This document shows positions 24,201 through 28,923 of a stretch of 64,000 bases of DNA, one piece after another. This DNA comes from Lineus longissimus (Eukaryota; Nemertea; Pilidiophora; Heteronemertea; Lineidae): contig NC_088310.1 in NCBI RefSeq assembly GCF_910592395.1, positions 10,053,501 through 10,117,500 of the forward strand, written 5' to 3'. Position numbers and translations under genes: made by a program. Numbering within the stretch: position 1 is the first letter of the stretch; every line of letters starts with the position of its first letter. The notes beneath the pieces were generated by a model, which was given only the letters and a program-made list of their open reading frames with translations, was not told the origin of the DNA and did not search any database.

Positions 24201-27148
24201 AAAATCGCTCTCTAATTAACAATTGCATATTTATATAAATGAAACCTACCTCAAATGAATCTTCCCAGCTTTTCCCTATGTTTTAATCCATTCAAAACTT
24301 TACTCTGACTACAACCGCACCAGAAATGTTGACTTTGCAGCAACATACGTTTCCTGTGCTAAATGCAATGAAATGCACTGGCAGCAACAATGCAATGCAA
24401 CAATGCAAATCTCATTGTTGACGACGTCATTTGACTCTGGCTCTCAATGCCTGTACAAATTTTGTGTCCAAAAAATTTCTTATGCTGTTACATTTGGCCT
24501 TATTTTGGAGTGGTTGTGGTCAATACAATCTAGGGAATGGAATAGAACCCTAGGACAAACTAGAAAGATTCATTTAGGTTTCATTTAAAACCATCAGAAA
24601 TTAAGAATTTGAGAGCGATTTTCAAGATTTCTCAACATCGTGGAAAAGACTATAGTGTTACTCCATTTTCTTCTTTTCCTTCTTCAGCATTCGCTTTACA
24701 CTTGGAGGCGTTATTTTCCAGAGATGAGGAGCAGCCCCTCCAAGGCAAGATGATGGAGTTATTGGCCTATACATGCTTCCCGAAATTGGTGGCTTGCATT
24801 GGAACTATCTCTTCCCCCCTTGTCCGTCATTAAAGGCATTCAAGTGTGTTGGTCAACCATGACTATCTCCTTTGTCCCTCCACCATAAGGCCTAGTTTCC
24901 CCTTATGACATCACTATTTTGGACACTCAGCGCCCCATTTCTGGAAAGGTGTATACTGGTGGCTCTGCCTTTGGCCAGAAGTAGAGTTTTTCTTACTTGA
25001 TGGGTGACATTGACACCAAGAACAAGGAACTCTGGCAACTCCAGGGTGAAGTCACTTGGACAAGACTAACCAGTGGATATATACGACCTCCTGCTTATGA
25101 ATTAGCATTTGATAATAATAATCTGTCACTATCATTCACGGAGGCAGGGATCGAATTTATTCGAAGTCGATTTCCTCCGATGCCCTTCAAATTTCTTCCA
25201 TCACGAAGGCAACTTTGTTTTCATTGATTCCCACTTAAAGTGCATCCTTTTTCATGAAACTAACAAAAGTGGCCTTTTTTCGAGAAAAAAATTACTGTGC
25301 CCTTTTAAAAGCGAATTTCGAGGCTTGCGGATGGTTGTCAAAAAGGTACACTAAAGCTTTGCCTAAGTTACGATATCACAGAAACGTTAACTGTATATAG
25401 CAGTAAAAATTCGCACGTTTACATTGGTTAGAAACTCTAGTTGGAAATCTTGCCACTTCCGGATGGTTTTTAAAAATATTCTTTTGGTGAGTATACATGT
25501 ATATTTATCAATTTTATTGTTTTAAACAGTAATCTCATCTTGGCCTCCTGATGAGTTTAAGTAGGACCAACATGTGATGATAAAAAATTGTAAGCAAACA
25601 CCCTGGCATCTATCTCCTTGTCATGTCTGTGCATATCAGTAATCATAAGGTTGATATGCTGTGTGTTTTCATCACCAGGGCTTATTATTGAAGTGGATGT
25701 GGGAGGTATCGTTTTCATAGACTAAAGGCTTTTGAAGAGTATTTGCATAGTGACAAGAAATGCTTTTTTATACATCCACAGCCCCTTACCTAATTCTTTT
25801 AGTCCAGACCAGACCTCTTCTGCCTGTTTGGTTCGAACCTCAGGGTGTTCATCCACCATGACACTGCCAAAGCACCGCAAGATAAGCAGACTCTGATGTT
25901 CTGTGACATGACCTGAAATGAAAAGAGACACATAAAAGACATTTACAGTGGAACTGGAATGTGGACTTTCTATGATGATATCACCTGAAAAAAAATATAT
26001 GATAGAGTATTTGCGGTGACAATTTGTGACAAAGAAATGATCAGATACTGTGTCACTGTAACAAGACCATCCAGACACCTGGATAGCTCAAGGCCTATTG
26101 GGAGTATTTCATGCCTTATTTCCTGCAACAGCCAAGATATTTGAGGGTAGGATGGTAGGAATAATTTATAATTTTATTGGGTTTATAGTGCTCTAGAAAG
26201 CATTCACCATACTGAGGGGTACTTCATGCACGGCAGAGTGTCATTTTATGTATACTATAAAGCACTGTCAAGTGAAGCTACTACATGTAAGTCCTCAGGG
26301 CTGAAAGATTTGTTTTGTTAATTTTAGTTGAGTTGACTCAATTTTTTAACCACTTCACTACTGTAGCCTGAAATTTCGGTCTGACGTGCGATGACGCATG
26401 CTCCTGTAGACAGGTTTTTCGGTCTGATTACGTCATGCACTACGATGTATGATGCATTGCAAGTCATTACGTCATTGCCGGGAATGATGCTACTGGGTCA
26501 AGTACTCAACCAAATAACGTGAAAAATGTCCAGTAGTGAAGAAGTGGTTATTAACCTCTTGAATCCCAATGACCGACCAGCCCGATGACCGACCAGTCGG
26601 TCATTTTGAAACAATTTTTTTTCCCAACAACCGACAGGTTGATCTCAGTAATATTTTTGTTCCCTTGAGCTGGGACGCTAGTTTATTGCTTGTTTTAGCG
26701 TGTTTGATGTACAGTAGGGTCAGTTACAGCATGCCTGGGTACCTCGGTACCGAACTTTGGTGGTTTTATGTGGGCCCTATACATCGTGAAAGTCAGACCC
26801 AATTTTGCAACCACGTGACCACCCTGGGATCCCGGGATTTTCAAGTTTTGGGATTCAAGAGGTTAAAGATGTGACAAAACCGTGTTATGGCTCTGATCCC
26901 TTAATGTTCAGTTTGTTTCAGTTTTTTCACATCTTTTAAAAGCATTTACAGAACATCCAGCAGTACCTGACTTTTGTAGCAACTGATATGTTTTCATTAC
27001 AACATCTTTCCTGATTCTTCCAACCCGCCGCACTTCTCGGTCAATCATGTTAAGTGCATCATCAACATTCCCCGGAAGAGACGCAAGGGATGGTCGTGGC
27101 GTGTGTTGATTGGTGGGCCGTGCATTCTCAATATTCGTACTACAGTTT
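182..27148 (-). CDS. LRPPRC: LRPPRC, leucine-rich PPR-motif protein (20 internal exons, partial gene)
   Basis: The gene product is a mitochondrial PPR helical-repeat protein that, with SLIRP, binds and stabilises mitochondrial mRNAs (family knowledge). Twenty minus-strand exons were found by reading splice sites: 27148-26967, 25912-25790, 24094-23973, 23210-23152, 22747-22661, 21439-21401, 17774-17687, 16823-16719, 15933-15736, 14808-14665, 13929-13860, 12904-12768, 9972-9885, 8590-8496, 7747-7601, 6721-6647, 6089-6030, 3407-3264, 2499-2357 and 267-182. Every junction keeps the frame; about 2190 nt give about 730 residues. The order of segments follows vertebrate LRPPRC: the VRRTGRI-like start, [27 protein letters not shown], the GDTYTTL PPR, the HYFWP segment, and the LATRHK..EALKYKE segment. 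The first exon (presequence) and the exons for roughly the last 500 residues are missing, the latter beyond the left edge. A stretch of about 20 residues seen in human between exons 13 and 14 was not found. Confidence 0.93.
337..557. repeat. TTAA-bounded miniature element, family M1 copy 1
   Basis: This is a 221-bp element starting TTAAAGGGACTCTATAGACA and ending CTGCCTATAGTCCCCCTTTAA. The ends are inverted repeats bounded by TTAA. Near-identical copies lie at 15417-15637 and 44113-44333. TTAA bounds suggest mobilisation by a piggyBac-type transposase (inference). Confidence 0.8.
1116..1938. mobile_element. Foldback element, 'TTCGCCTAC' family
   Basis: The left arm (1116-1294) is a run of about 15-bp units such as CCATTTCGCCTACAC; the right arm (1846-1938) has the same units on the other strand. 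The 550-bp centre is AT-rich with no coding signal. Iterated inverted arms define foldback-type elements. It sits within the LRPPRC intron between exons s and t. Because the unit is 15 bp, arrays read through as meaningless ORFs. Confidence 0.75.
1960..2200. repeat. Dispersed repeat X, copy 1
   Basis: It contains a palindromic 'accaaaacc...ggttttggt' block followed by 'gaggtatcaatttctattcc' and 'ggttgcctaaccataaccgc'. An inverted copy lies at 3625-3835 and a diverged one around 44080-44530. The foldback element at 1116-1938 appears to be inserted in or next to it. Confidence 0.6.
2357..2499 (-). CDS. LRPPRC: LRPPRC exon s
   Basis: This is 143 nt, acceptor ttttttttcag, donor gtaaga, phase 0 in and 2 out. 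It starts [20 protein letters not shown] and ends [17 protein letters not shown], matching human NMQKALELKAKYE...CRHDKVEDALNLKEEF. A stop immediately follows in the unspliced frame, which supports the donor. Confidence 0.94.
2909..3056. repeat. pogo/Tigger-like miniature element, copy 1
   Basis: This 148-bp element is bounded by TA with ends CAGTATAACCTCCCTTAG and GGAGAGGTTCTACTG, which are inverted repeats. Internal 'gacctctctta' and 'ggtcccaaattgggtgtttc' blocks recur at 6144, 8098, 11896 and 41358. TA target and CAG ends fit the pogo/Tigger group of Tc1/mariner (inference). Confidence 0.72.
3264..3407 (-). CDS. LRPPRC: LRPPRC exon r
   Basis: This is 144 nt (48 codons, phase 0-0), acceptor gttag, donor gtaagt. 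It starts [20 protein letters not shown] and ends [12 protein letters not shown], aligning with human [20 protein letters not shown]...LKQLILVLCS. The acceptor lacks a strong pyrimidine tract but gives the right phase. Confidence 0.87.
3625..3835. repeat. Dispersed repeat X, copy 2 (inverted)
   Basis: This is an inverted copy of 1970-2197. It shares 'gcggttatggttaggcaacc', the 'gatacctcagtatcggtat' stretch and the palindromic 'caaaacctcggc...ggttttgg' block. Confidence 0.6.
4443..4752. repeat. TTAA-bounded miniature element, family M2 copy 1
   Basis: This 310-bp element runs from TTAAAGGGTAACTCGTG to ATAGTATCACTTTAA, with short inverted ends. A highly similar copy in the same orientation is at 27230-27564, including the shared 'gatgacgtcacaacatgaac' core. 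Confidence 0.75.
4986..5655 (+). mobile_element. Helentron-like non-autonomous element, subfamily B copy 1
   Basis: It starts ATGAAATGGTCCAGGGACC and ends with a GAC-rich microsatellite (5593-5620) followed by the perfect hairpin GGCTCAC-AG-GTGAGCC (5634-5649). A near-identical copy lies at 10595-11287. A microsatellite plus 3' hairpin without terminal inverted repeats is the architecture of Helentron-derived interspersed elements of molluscs and others (established type; assignment here is inference). Confidence 0.6.
6030..6089 (-). CDS. LRPPRC: LRPPRC exon q (frame uncertain)
   Basis: This is a 60-nt exon with good sites (acceptor atattccag, donor gtaaga). It is symmetrical, so including or skipping it keeps the downstream frame. 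Phase 0 from exon p reads [20 protein letters not shown]. Another open frame is Ser/Asp-rich, but the phases of the neighbours argue against it. No human counterpart is evident; it may be lineage-specific or alternatively spliced. Confidence 0.55.
6144..6396. repeat. pogo-like miniature element copy 2 with 18-bp expansion
   Basis: The ends match the copy at 2909 (start TAGAGTAGAACCTC, end GAGGTTCTACTGTA). The middle contains six tandem 18-bp units (6263-6370) of GTGTCCTTAATAGAGAGG type, making this copy about 100 bp longer than its relatives. Confidence 0.72.
6647..6721 (-). CDS. LRPPRC: LRPPRC exon p
   Basis: This is 75 nt (25 codons, phase 0-0), acceptor ttttttgcag, donor gtttgt (a weaker donor). 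It reads [20 protein letters not shown] then LKLIE. The acceptor is strong and the helical sequence follows exon o naturally. Confidence 0.78.
6877..7080. repeat. Two-copy tandem duplication, about 105 bp
   Basis: The stretch with 'atcttttcatggt', 'aggtgggtcaggg', 'gcaatat.gttatgt' and 'tggtctgta' occurs twice in a row with modest divergence, in the LRPPRC intron between exons o and p. Confidence 0.6.
7309..7440. repeat. Exact 66-bp tandem duplication
   Basis: Two head-to-tail 66-bp units (7309-7374 and 7375-7440) beginning CAGTTCAGCTTTAATATC look identical base for base, so this is a very recent duplication or an assembly artefact. Confidence 0.9.
7601..7747 (-). CDS. LRPPRC: LRPPRC exon o
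   Basis: This is 147 nt (49 codons, phase 0-0), acceptor catcttgcag, donor gtgaga. It starts [20 protein letters not shown] and ends [11 protein letters not shown]. Similarity to human in this helical stretch is weak, but splice sites, phase and order fit. Confidence 0.87.
8098..8269. repeat. pogo-like miniature element, copy 3
   Basis: It begins TACAGTAGAACCTCTC and ends with the decayed GGGAGATTCTAATCTATA. The same internal blocks as at 2909 and 6144 are present, in the orientation of the 6144 copy. Confidence 0.7.
8496..8590 (-). CDS. LRPPRC: LRPPRC exon n
   Basis: This is 95 nt, acceptor tcccttcag, donor gttagt, phase 1 in and 0 out. It reads [20 protein letters not shown] then [11 protein letters not shown], corresponding to human KDGRYCQ...FLYNLIDSM..SEVQ. 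Longer ORFs in other frames across this exon are shadows. Confidence 0.85.
9325..9384. repeat. Perfect 19-bp hairpin
   Basis: Arms AAAAATTGCAGATTGGACA (9325-9343) and its exact complement (9366-9384) are separated by 22 nt. It lies in an LRPPRC intron and no function is evident. Confidence 0.75.
9885..9972 (-). CDS. LRPPRC: LRPPRC exon m
   Basis: This is 88 nt, acceptor tttatttgcag, donor gtaagt, phase 0 in and 1 out. It reads [20 protein letters not shown] then GKAEEVVTF, corresponding to human EAANGNLDFVLSFLKS. Human has about 20 more residues before the next recognisable segment; no exon for them was found in the intron down to 8590. Confidence 0.87.
10107..11874 (+). mobile_element. Helentron-like element subfamily A, split by a B insertion
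   Basis: The outer element starts ATGAAATGGCCAGGGCCA and ends in a GAC microsatellite plus TAACGGTGAGCC. At about 10595 it is interrupted by a subfamily B element (to 11287), after which the A sequence resumes at 'catgtgtgacatatactg'. The uninterrupted copy at 50532-51700 reads straight across that point, showing the nesting. Confidence 0.7.
10595..11287 (+). mobile_element. Helentron-like element subfamily B, nested copy
   Basis: This is near-identical to 4986-5655 in sequence and ends, including 'gggtcacaggtgagcc' preceded by a GAC-rich run. It lies wholly inside the subfamily A copy. Confidence 0.7.
11896..12067. repeat. pogo-like miniature element, copy 4
   Basis: It is bounded by TA and has internal 'ggtcccaaattggttgtttc' and 'gtgtccttaatagagaggtt' blocks. 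It is in the orientation of the 2909 copy and opposite to 6144 and 8098. Confidence 0.7.
12768..12904 (-). CDS. LRPPRC: LRPPRC exon l
   Basis: This is 137 nt, acceptor caactttcag, donor gtatgt, phase 1 in and 0 out. It starts [20 protein letters not shown] and continues EYVVPSL, matching human GIIEILKGMQELG...YTDYVIPCF. The frame stays open for about 40 codons past the donor, but only the GGG|gtatgt junction keeps alignment and phase with exon m. Confidence 0.92.
12905..13859. other. LRPPRC intron, no feature seen
   Basis: The intron between exons k and l is AT-rich. Short ORFs on both strands have no splice or similarity support. Confidence 0.5.
13860..13929 (-). CDS. LRPPRC: LRPPRC exon k
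   Basis: This is 70 nt, acceptor tttttttcag, donor gtaggg, phase 0 in and 1 out. It reads [20 protein letters not shown], matching human [20 protein letters not shown]. It is short but unmistakable. Confidence 0.95.
14665..14808 (-). CDS. LRPPRC: LRPPRC exon j
   Basis: This is 144 nt (48 codons, phase 0-0), acceptor cttctcttcag, donor gtaggt. It starts [20 protein letters not shown] and ends ESFDKMVNE, corresponding to the human PVEKLTDYCKKL...ALMKAVKEEG helix pair. Confidence 0.92.
15417..15637. repeat. TTAA-bounded miniature element, family M1 copy 2
   Basis: It has the same length (221 bp) and ends as 337-557, with about 80% similarity by eye and both ends bounded by TTAA. It lies just downstream of LRPPRC exon i in transcript order. 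Confidence 0.8.
15736..15933 (-). CDS. LRPPRC: LRPPRC exon i
   Basis: This is the longest exon found: 198 nt, 66 codons, phase 0-0, acceptor actttgcag, donor gtaagt. It starts [20 protein letters not shown] and continues with [10 protein letters not shown] and [14 protein letters not shown]. The order matches the human stretch with LEDVALQILLACP and FGSFFLQHC. A 28-bp minisatellite starts about 25 bp upstream of its acceptor. Confidence 0.93.
15960..16288. repeat. 28-bp minisatellite
   Basis: About 11 copies of a 28-bp unit (CCCCATCCAAGTGGACAATA plus GTCAAAGG) with point variants. The array begins about 25 bp from the splice acceptor of LRPPRC exon i and occupies the usual branch-point zone. 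Confidence 0.88.
16719..16823 (-). CDS. LRPPRC: LRPPRC exon h
   Basis: This is 105 nt (35 codons, phase 0-0), acceptor ttgttttag, donor gtaagt. It ends [13 protein letters not shown], aligned with human IIFSFSKAGYPQYVSEI. The acceptor ending tttag rather than the nearby atcag was chosen because only it preserves phase 0. Confidence 0.88.
16895..17392. repeat. TTAA-bounded foldback miniature element
   Basis: The two halves (16895-17110 and 17130-17392) are long imperfect inverted repeats. Matching blocks include 'attccaggtggtgcagga' and 'tgtacattgtgctgtactg' against their complements. The ends are TTAAAGGTCAC and GTCACCTTTAA. It lies in the intron between exons g and h. Confidence 0.75.
17687..17774 (-). 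CDS. LRPPRC: LRPPRC exon g (PPR motif)
   Basis: This is 88 nt, acceptor ttcttgcag, donor gtcagt, phase 2 in and 0 out. It reads [20 protein letters not shown] then KGDIENIEK, a textbook pentatricopeptide repeat (G-xPxxxTYxxLI...GDI) aligned with human [23 protein letters not shown]. Confidence 0.95.
18048..18200 (+). repeat. 5' end of Helentron-like family 2
   Basis: It begins AAGAGGCCCAAGGGCCTGG and GCTCAGCTGG. A similar start is at 52377 and a matching 3' end lies at about 20370-20763. This copy is truncated or interrupted. Confidence 0.45.
18631..19548. repeat. Dispersed 0.9-kb repeat Y, copy 1
   Basis: It is highly similar, in the same orientation, to 49207-50018. Shared blocks include 'ggctatatcttgaatagat', 'gataggccttcacatgtcgg' and 'tgaactgcacacatgcgttt'. 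No coding domain is recognised. It is presumably a non-autonomous transposon; the class is unclear. Confidence 0.7.
20370..20763 (+). repeat. 3' end of Helentron-like family 2
   Basis: It carries a GGAT-rich microsatellite-like run (20672-20705) followed by the near-perfect hairpin TAGCTCCGCTGA-CTTTG-TCAGCTGAGCTA (20729-20757) and an A run. The layout is the same as in family 1 with different sequence. Confidence 0.5.
21401..21439 (-). CDS. LRPPRC: LRPPRC micro-exon f
   Basis: This is a 39-nt exon, acceptor ttttttcag, donor gtagga, phase 2 in and 2 out. The split codons give G at the start and R at the end around [12 protein letters not shown], matching human GDMENAENILTVMR. It lies 1.2 kb from exon e and 3.6 kb from exon g, across a repeat-filled intron. 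Confidence 0.9.
21658..22535. mobile_element. Internal-deletion derivative of the foldback MULE
   Basis: The outer left array (21658-21870) of AAAATTCGTCCCCGG units is mirrored by 22275-22535. Inner arm segments ('gttgaaagtttctgac', 'ctactagctagtta', 'ggtaggcaggcgaaata') are also mirrored. The centre keeps only 'tttagagcttttctttcatt', present next to the right arm of the full element at 31037. There is no transposase. It was presumably moved by the element at 27781-31447 or a relative. Confidence 0.85.
22661..22747 (-). CDS. LRPPRC: LRPPRC exon e
   Basis: This is 87 nt, acceptor tttttttcag, donor gtgagt, phase 2 in and 2 out. It reads [20 protein letters not shown] followed by IVGHMRA, aligned with human [27 protein letters not shown]. 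The foldback element at 21658-22535 begins only about 125 bp past its donor. Confidence 0.95.
23152..23210 (-). CDS. LRPPRC: LRPPRC exon d
   Basis: This is a 59-nt exon, acceptor ttgcag, donor gtaatg, phase 0 in and 2 out. It reads [19 protein letters not shown], which matches the human PPR helix VTYQRLIASYCNVGDIEGA. It is too short to be seen by ORF length but its frame joins both neighbours. Confidence 0.95.
23422..23824. repeat. Long inverted repeat, about 184-bp arms
   Basis: Arms 23422-23605 and 23640-23824 are imperfect complements with a 34-bp loop. Matching blocks include 'ctgccaagctcagagcgacat', 'ttcacaaaaggcagacaa' and 'gacaccaggagataat' against their complements. In the LRPPRC pre-mRNA it would form a long hairpin. 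Confidence 0.85.
23973..24094 (-). CDS. LRPPRC: LRPPRC exon c
   Basis: This is 122 nt, acceptor ttgcag, donor gtaagc, phase 1 in and 0 out. It carries the best family signature in the window, [20 protein letters not shown], nearly identical to vertebrate LRPPRC. The following FLGKME..GIAP stretch is the end of the first PPR-type helix pair. Confidence 0.96.
24186..24640. repeat. Inverted repeat with about 75-bp arms
   Basis: GAGAAATCTTGAAAATCGCT at 24190 is matched by its complement at about 24616-24635. 'aaatgaaacctacctcaaatgaatct' at 24238 is partly mirrored at 24567. This is a probable miniature element in the intron between exons b and c. Confidence 0.6.
25790..25912 (-). CDS. LRPPRC: LRPPRC exon b
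   Basis: This is 123 nt, from acceptor tttcag to donor gtaagg, phase 1 in and out. It reads [18 protein letters not shown] then [10 protein letters not shown], aligning with the human segment HALLLLRSCGSLL and the IWDTLQKLG helix. Both splice sites are strong and the frame joins exons a and c. Confidence 0.92.
26346..26554. repeat. TTAA-bounded miniature element, family M3
   Basis: Inverted ends TTAACCACTTCACTACTG and CAGTAGTGAAGAAGTGGTTATTAA enclose a 209-bp element with 'atgacgcatg' and 'tacgtcat' blocks. Its right TTAA is the left TTAA of the next element. Confidence 0.7.
26551..26866. repeat. TTAA-bounded miniature element, family M4
   Basis: The perfect 19-bp inverted ends TTAACCTCTTGAATCCCAA and TTGGGATTCAAGAGGTTAA are 316 bp apart. 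TTAA with CC-starting ends is the hallmark of piggyBac-type elements. There is no coding capacity. Confidence 0.82.
26967..27148 (-). CDS. LRPPRC: LRPPRC exon a (first one found)
   Basis: This is 182 nt between a ctttcag acceptor and a gtactg donor. It enters with one base of a split codon and leaves with one. The 60 codons start with a polar stretch and end in [17 protein letters not shown], matching the VRRTGRIPKKL region near the start of the mature human protein. Because it enters mid-codon, an upstream exon with the start and mitochondrial presequence must exist; I could not identify it. Confidence 0.88.
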
Positions 27149-27229
27149 CTGAAAGAAAAATAAAGAGGACAATCAAAACCACATTGCAGACGCCTTCATG
27201 ACACTGAAGTGCTGTTACGTGAAAACACC

Positions 27230-27564
27230 ATAAAGGGTAACTCGTGTCAAATTTCACCATATAATGATTTAGCTGTTTTTGACAAATGACTACGTCACTT
27301 TCTCATAAATTGGTAAGGTTTTTGAATCGAAATACACATTTTCTAGAAACTGATGGTTTAATCCCGCCCGGACTGCTCGCTTCGATGCCGTTTTCGTTGA
27401 TGACGTCACAACATGAACATTTTCGTGGTCGCGGTGGTTTACATTCAGCGATTTTATAATAAATATAATCAAAAGTGGAAAATTTGAGCTTTACATTTGT
27501 GATCAACAATTAAAAACGGAGGTATTTCCGCAAAGTTGTAAATCACATCATAGTATCACTTTAA
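27230..27564. repeat. TTAA-type miniature element, family M2 copy 2
   Basis: This is a copy of 4443-4752 in the same orientation with a small insertion ('gactgctcgcttcgatgcc'). The left end is changed to ATAA and the right end keeps TTTAA. It lies just upstream of the first LRPPRC exon found. Confidence 0.75.
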
Positions 27565-27780
27565 CACGTTCACTGCCAAGCCACGATGATACTCGAAAGC
27601 TGGTTCCTGCTTCATTGCCAAGGCACGAGTTGTCGCCACCATTGCTAAGCCTTGAGTATATTCGGAGCAGTCTATGCATTATTCAATGTATTTCAAATGA
27701 CTGGCAAGGTCGAATACGCTTCCGTTCTGTAAAACATTATGGGTCAGGATATATGTTTATTATTGTGTTTATTAGGTTAC

Positions 27781-28010
27781 AGGAAAATTCGTCCCCGGAA
27801 AATTCGTCCCCAGAAAACTCGTCCCCGCAAATTCGTCCCCGGAAAATTCGTCCCCGAGGAAAATTCGTCCCCGGAAAATTCGTCCCCGAGGATAATTCGT
27901 CCCCTAGGAAAATTCGTCCCCAGATAATTCGTCCCTGGAAAATTCGTCCCCAAGGATAATTCGTCCCCTAGGAAAATTCGTCCCCGAGGATAATTCGTCC
28001 CCAGAAAATT
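27781..28010. repeat. Left outer iterated arm of the foldback MULE
   Basis: About 15 units of 11-16 bp centred on ATTCGTCCCC, with spacers GGAAA, GAGGATA or CTAGGAAA. The extreme end AGGAAAATTCGTCCCCGG is mirrored exactly at 31430-31447. Confidence 0.9.
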
Positions 28011-28486
28011 TTTCAAAGTTGAAAGTTTCTGACTTTACTTTCTAAGACTCTTAAGTCTTGTGGAATGGACTGTAGTAATAACTACTACTTTCGACTTTTC
28101 TCATTCAGTGTAACATCTCTCTTTACTACCCTACTAGCTAGTTGCCTACCCCACTATTTTCATAGTAAGTAGAGGTAGGCATGCGAAATATTTTATTTGA
28201 TCGCCATGTTGAAAATGCTATTGCGTTTCTTTTCTTTTGCCATCTTATCAACTGAACAGTGACTTCGGTGAATGTTTTAATTTTTTTGAAACATCTAGGA
28301 AAACCTACTCTTCCGTGAATTGGACCTTCTTTCCACAATTCCGCACCACGATTCAGTAAATGTCGGACTTGTTATTCTCCCAAAAACCAAACTATGAAGG
28401 TTGAGTTATCCAAGCATCTTGTACACAATTTTACAGTAATTGCCAATATTAAAACAATGCTTGAAAAGTTGAGAAGAGCAGGTCTG

Positions 28487-28852
28487 AAGTTTAGAAGAAG
28501 ATCTTTTCTTAATTGCACCCAGTAAAAACTGGGGATTAAGATAAAACACTTCCATGATGCAATTAACAAGAATTAGTCTGTGCACTCTAAATATCCAACT
28601 GTCCCTTAATTGCCATTCAAATCATTGAATTATCACCTTAATAAAGGAGATTGTTTATTAGTGTCCTTTATTCAACTGCTCATTTAATGTTTTGGAGCTA
28701 TTTATTGGCAATTAAAGGACAATTGGATAATTTTAGACCGACTCCTTTGTTCCCAGTCCACAAGAAGCCATTTTCTTATTAATTGCATCATGGAAGTGTT
28801 ATCTGCATATCCAGTTTTAACTGGGTGCAATTAAGTAGAGGTCTTCTAAAAT
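28487..28852. repeat. Foldback insertion inside the transposon
   Basis: Left TTAATTGCACCCAGT...ACTGG is mirrored by CCAGTTTTAACTGGGTGCAA at right; inner blocks 'aacacttccatgatgcaatt' and 'ctttattcaa' are mirrored too. It lies between the left arm and the transposase ORF, so it is either a nested miniature element or part of the promoter region. Confidence 0.65.
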
Positions 28853-28923
28853 TCCCACAAAAAGTCCAGACGTAACAGAGACAAGGTTCTTCTCAACCTT
28901 TGGTTTCTTGGCTCTAAGTCTAA

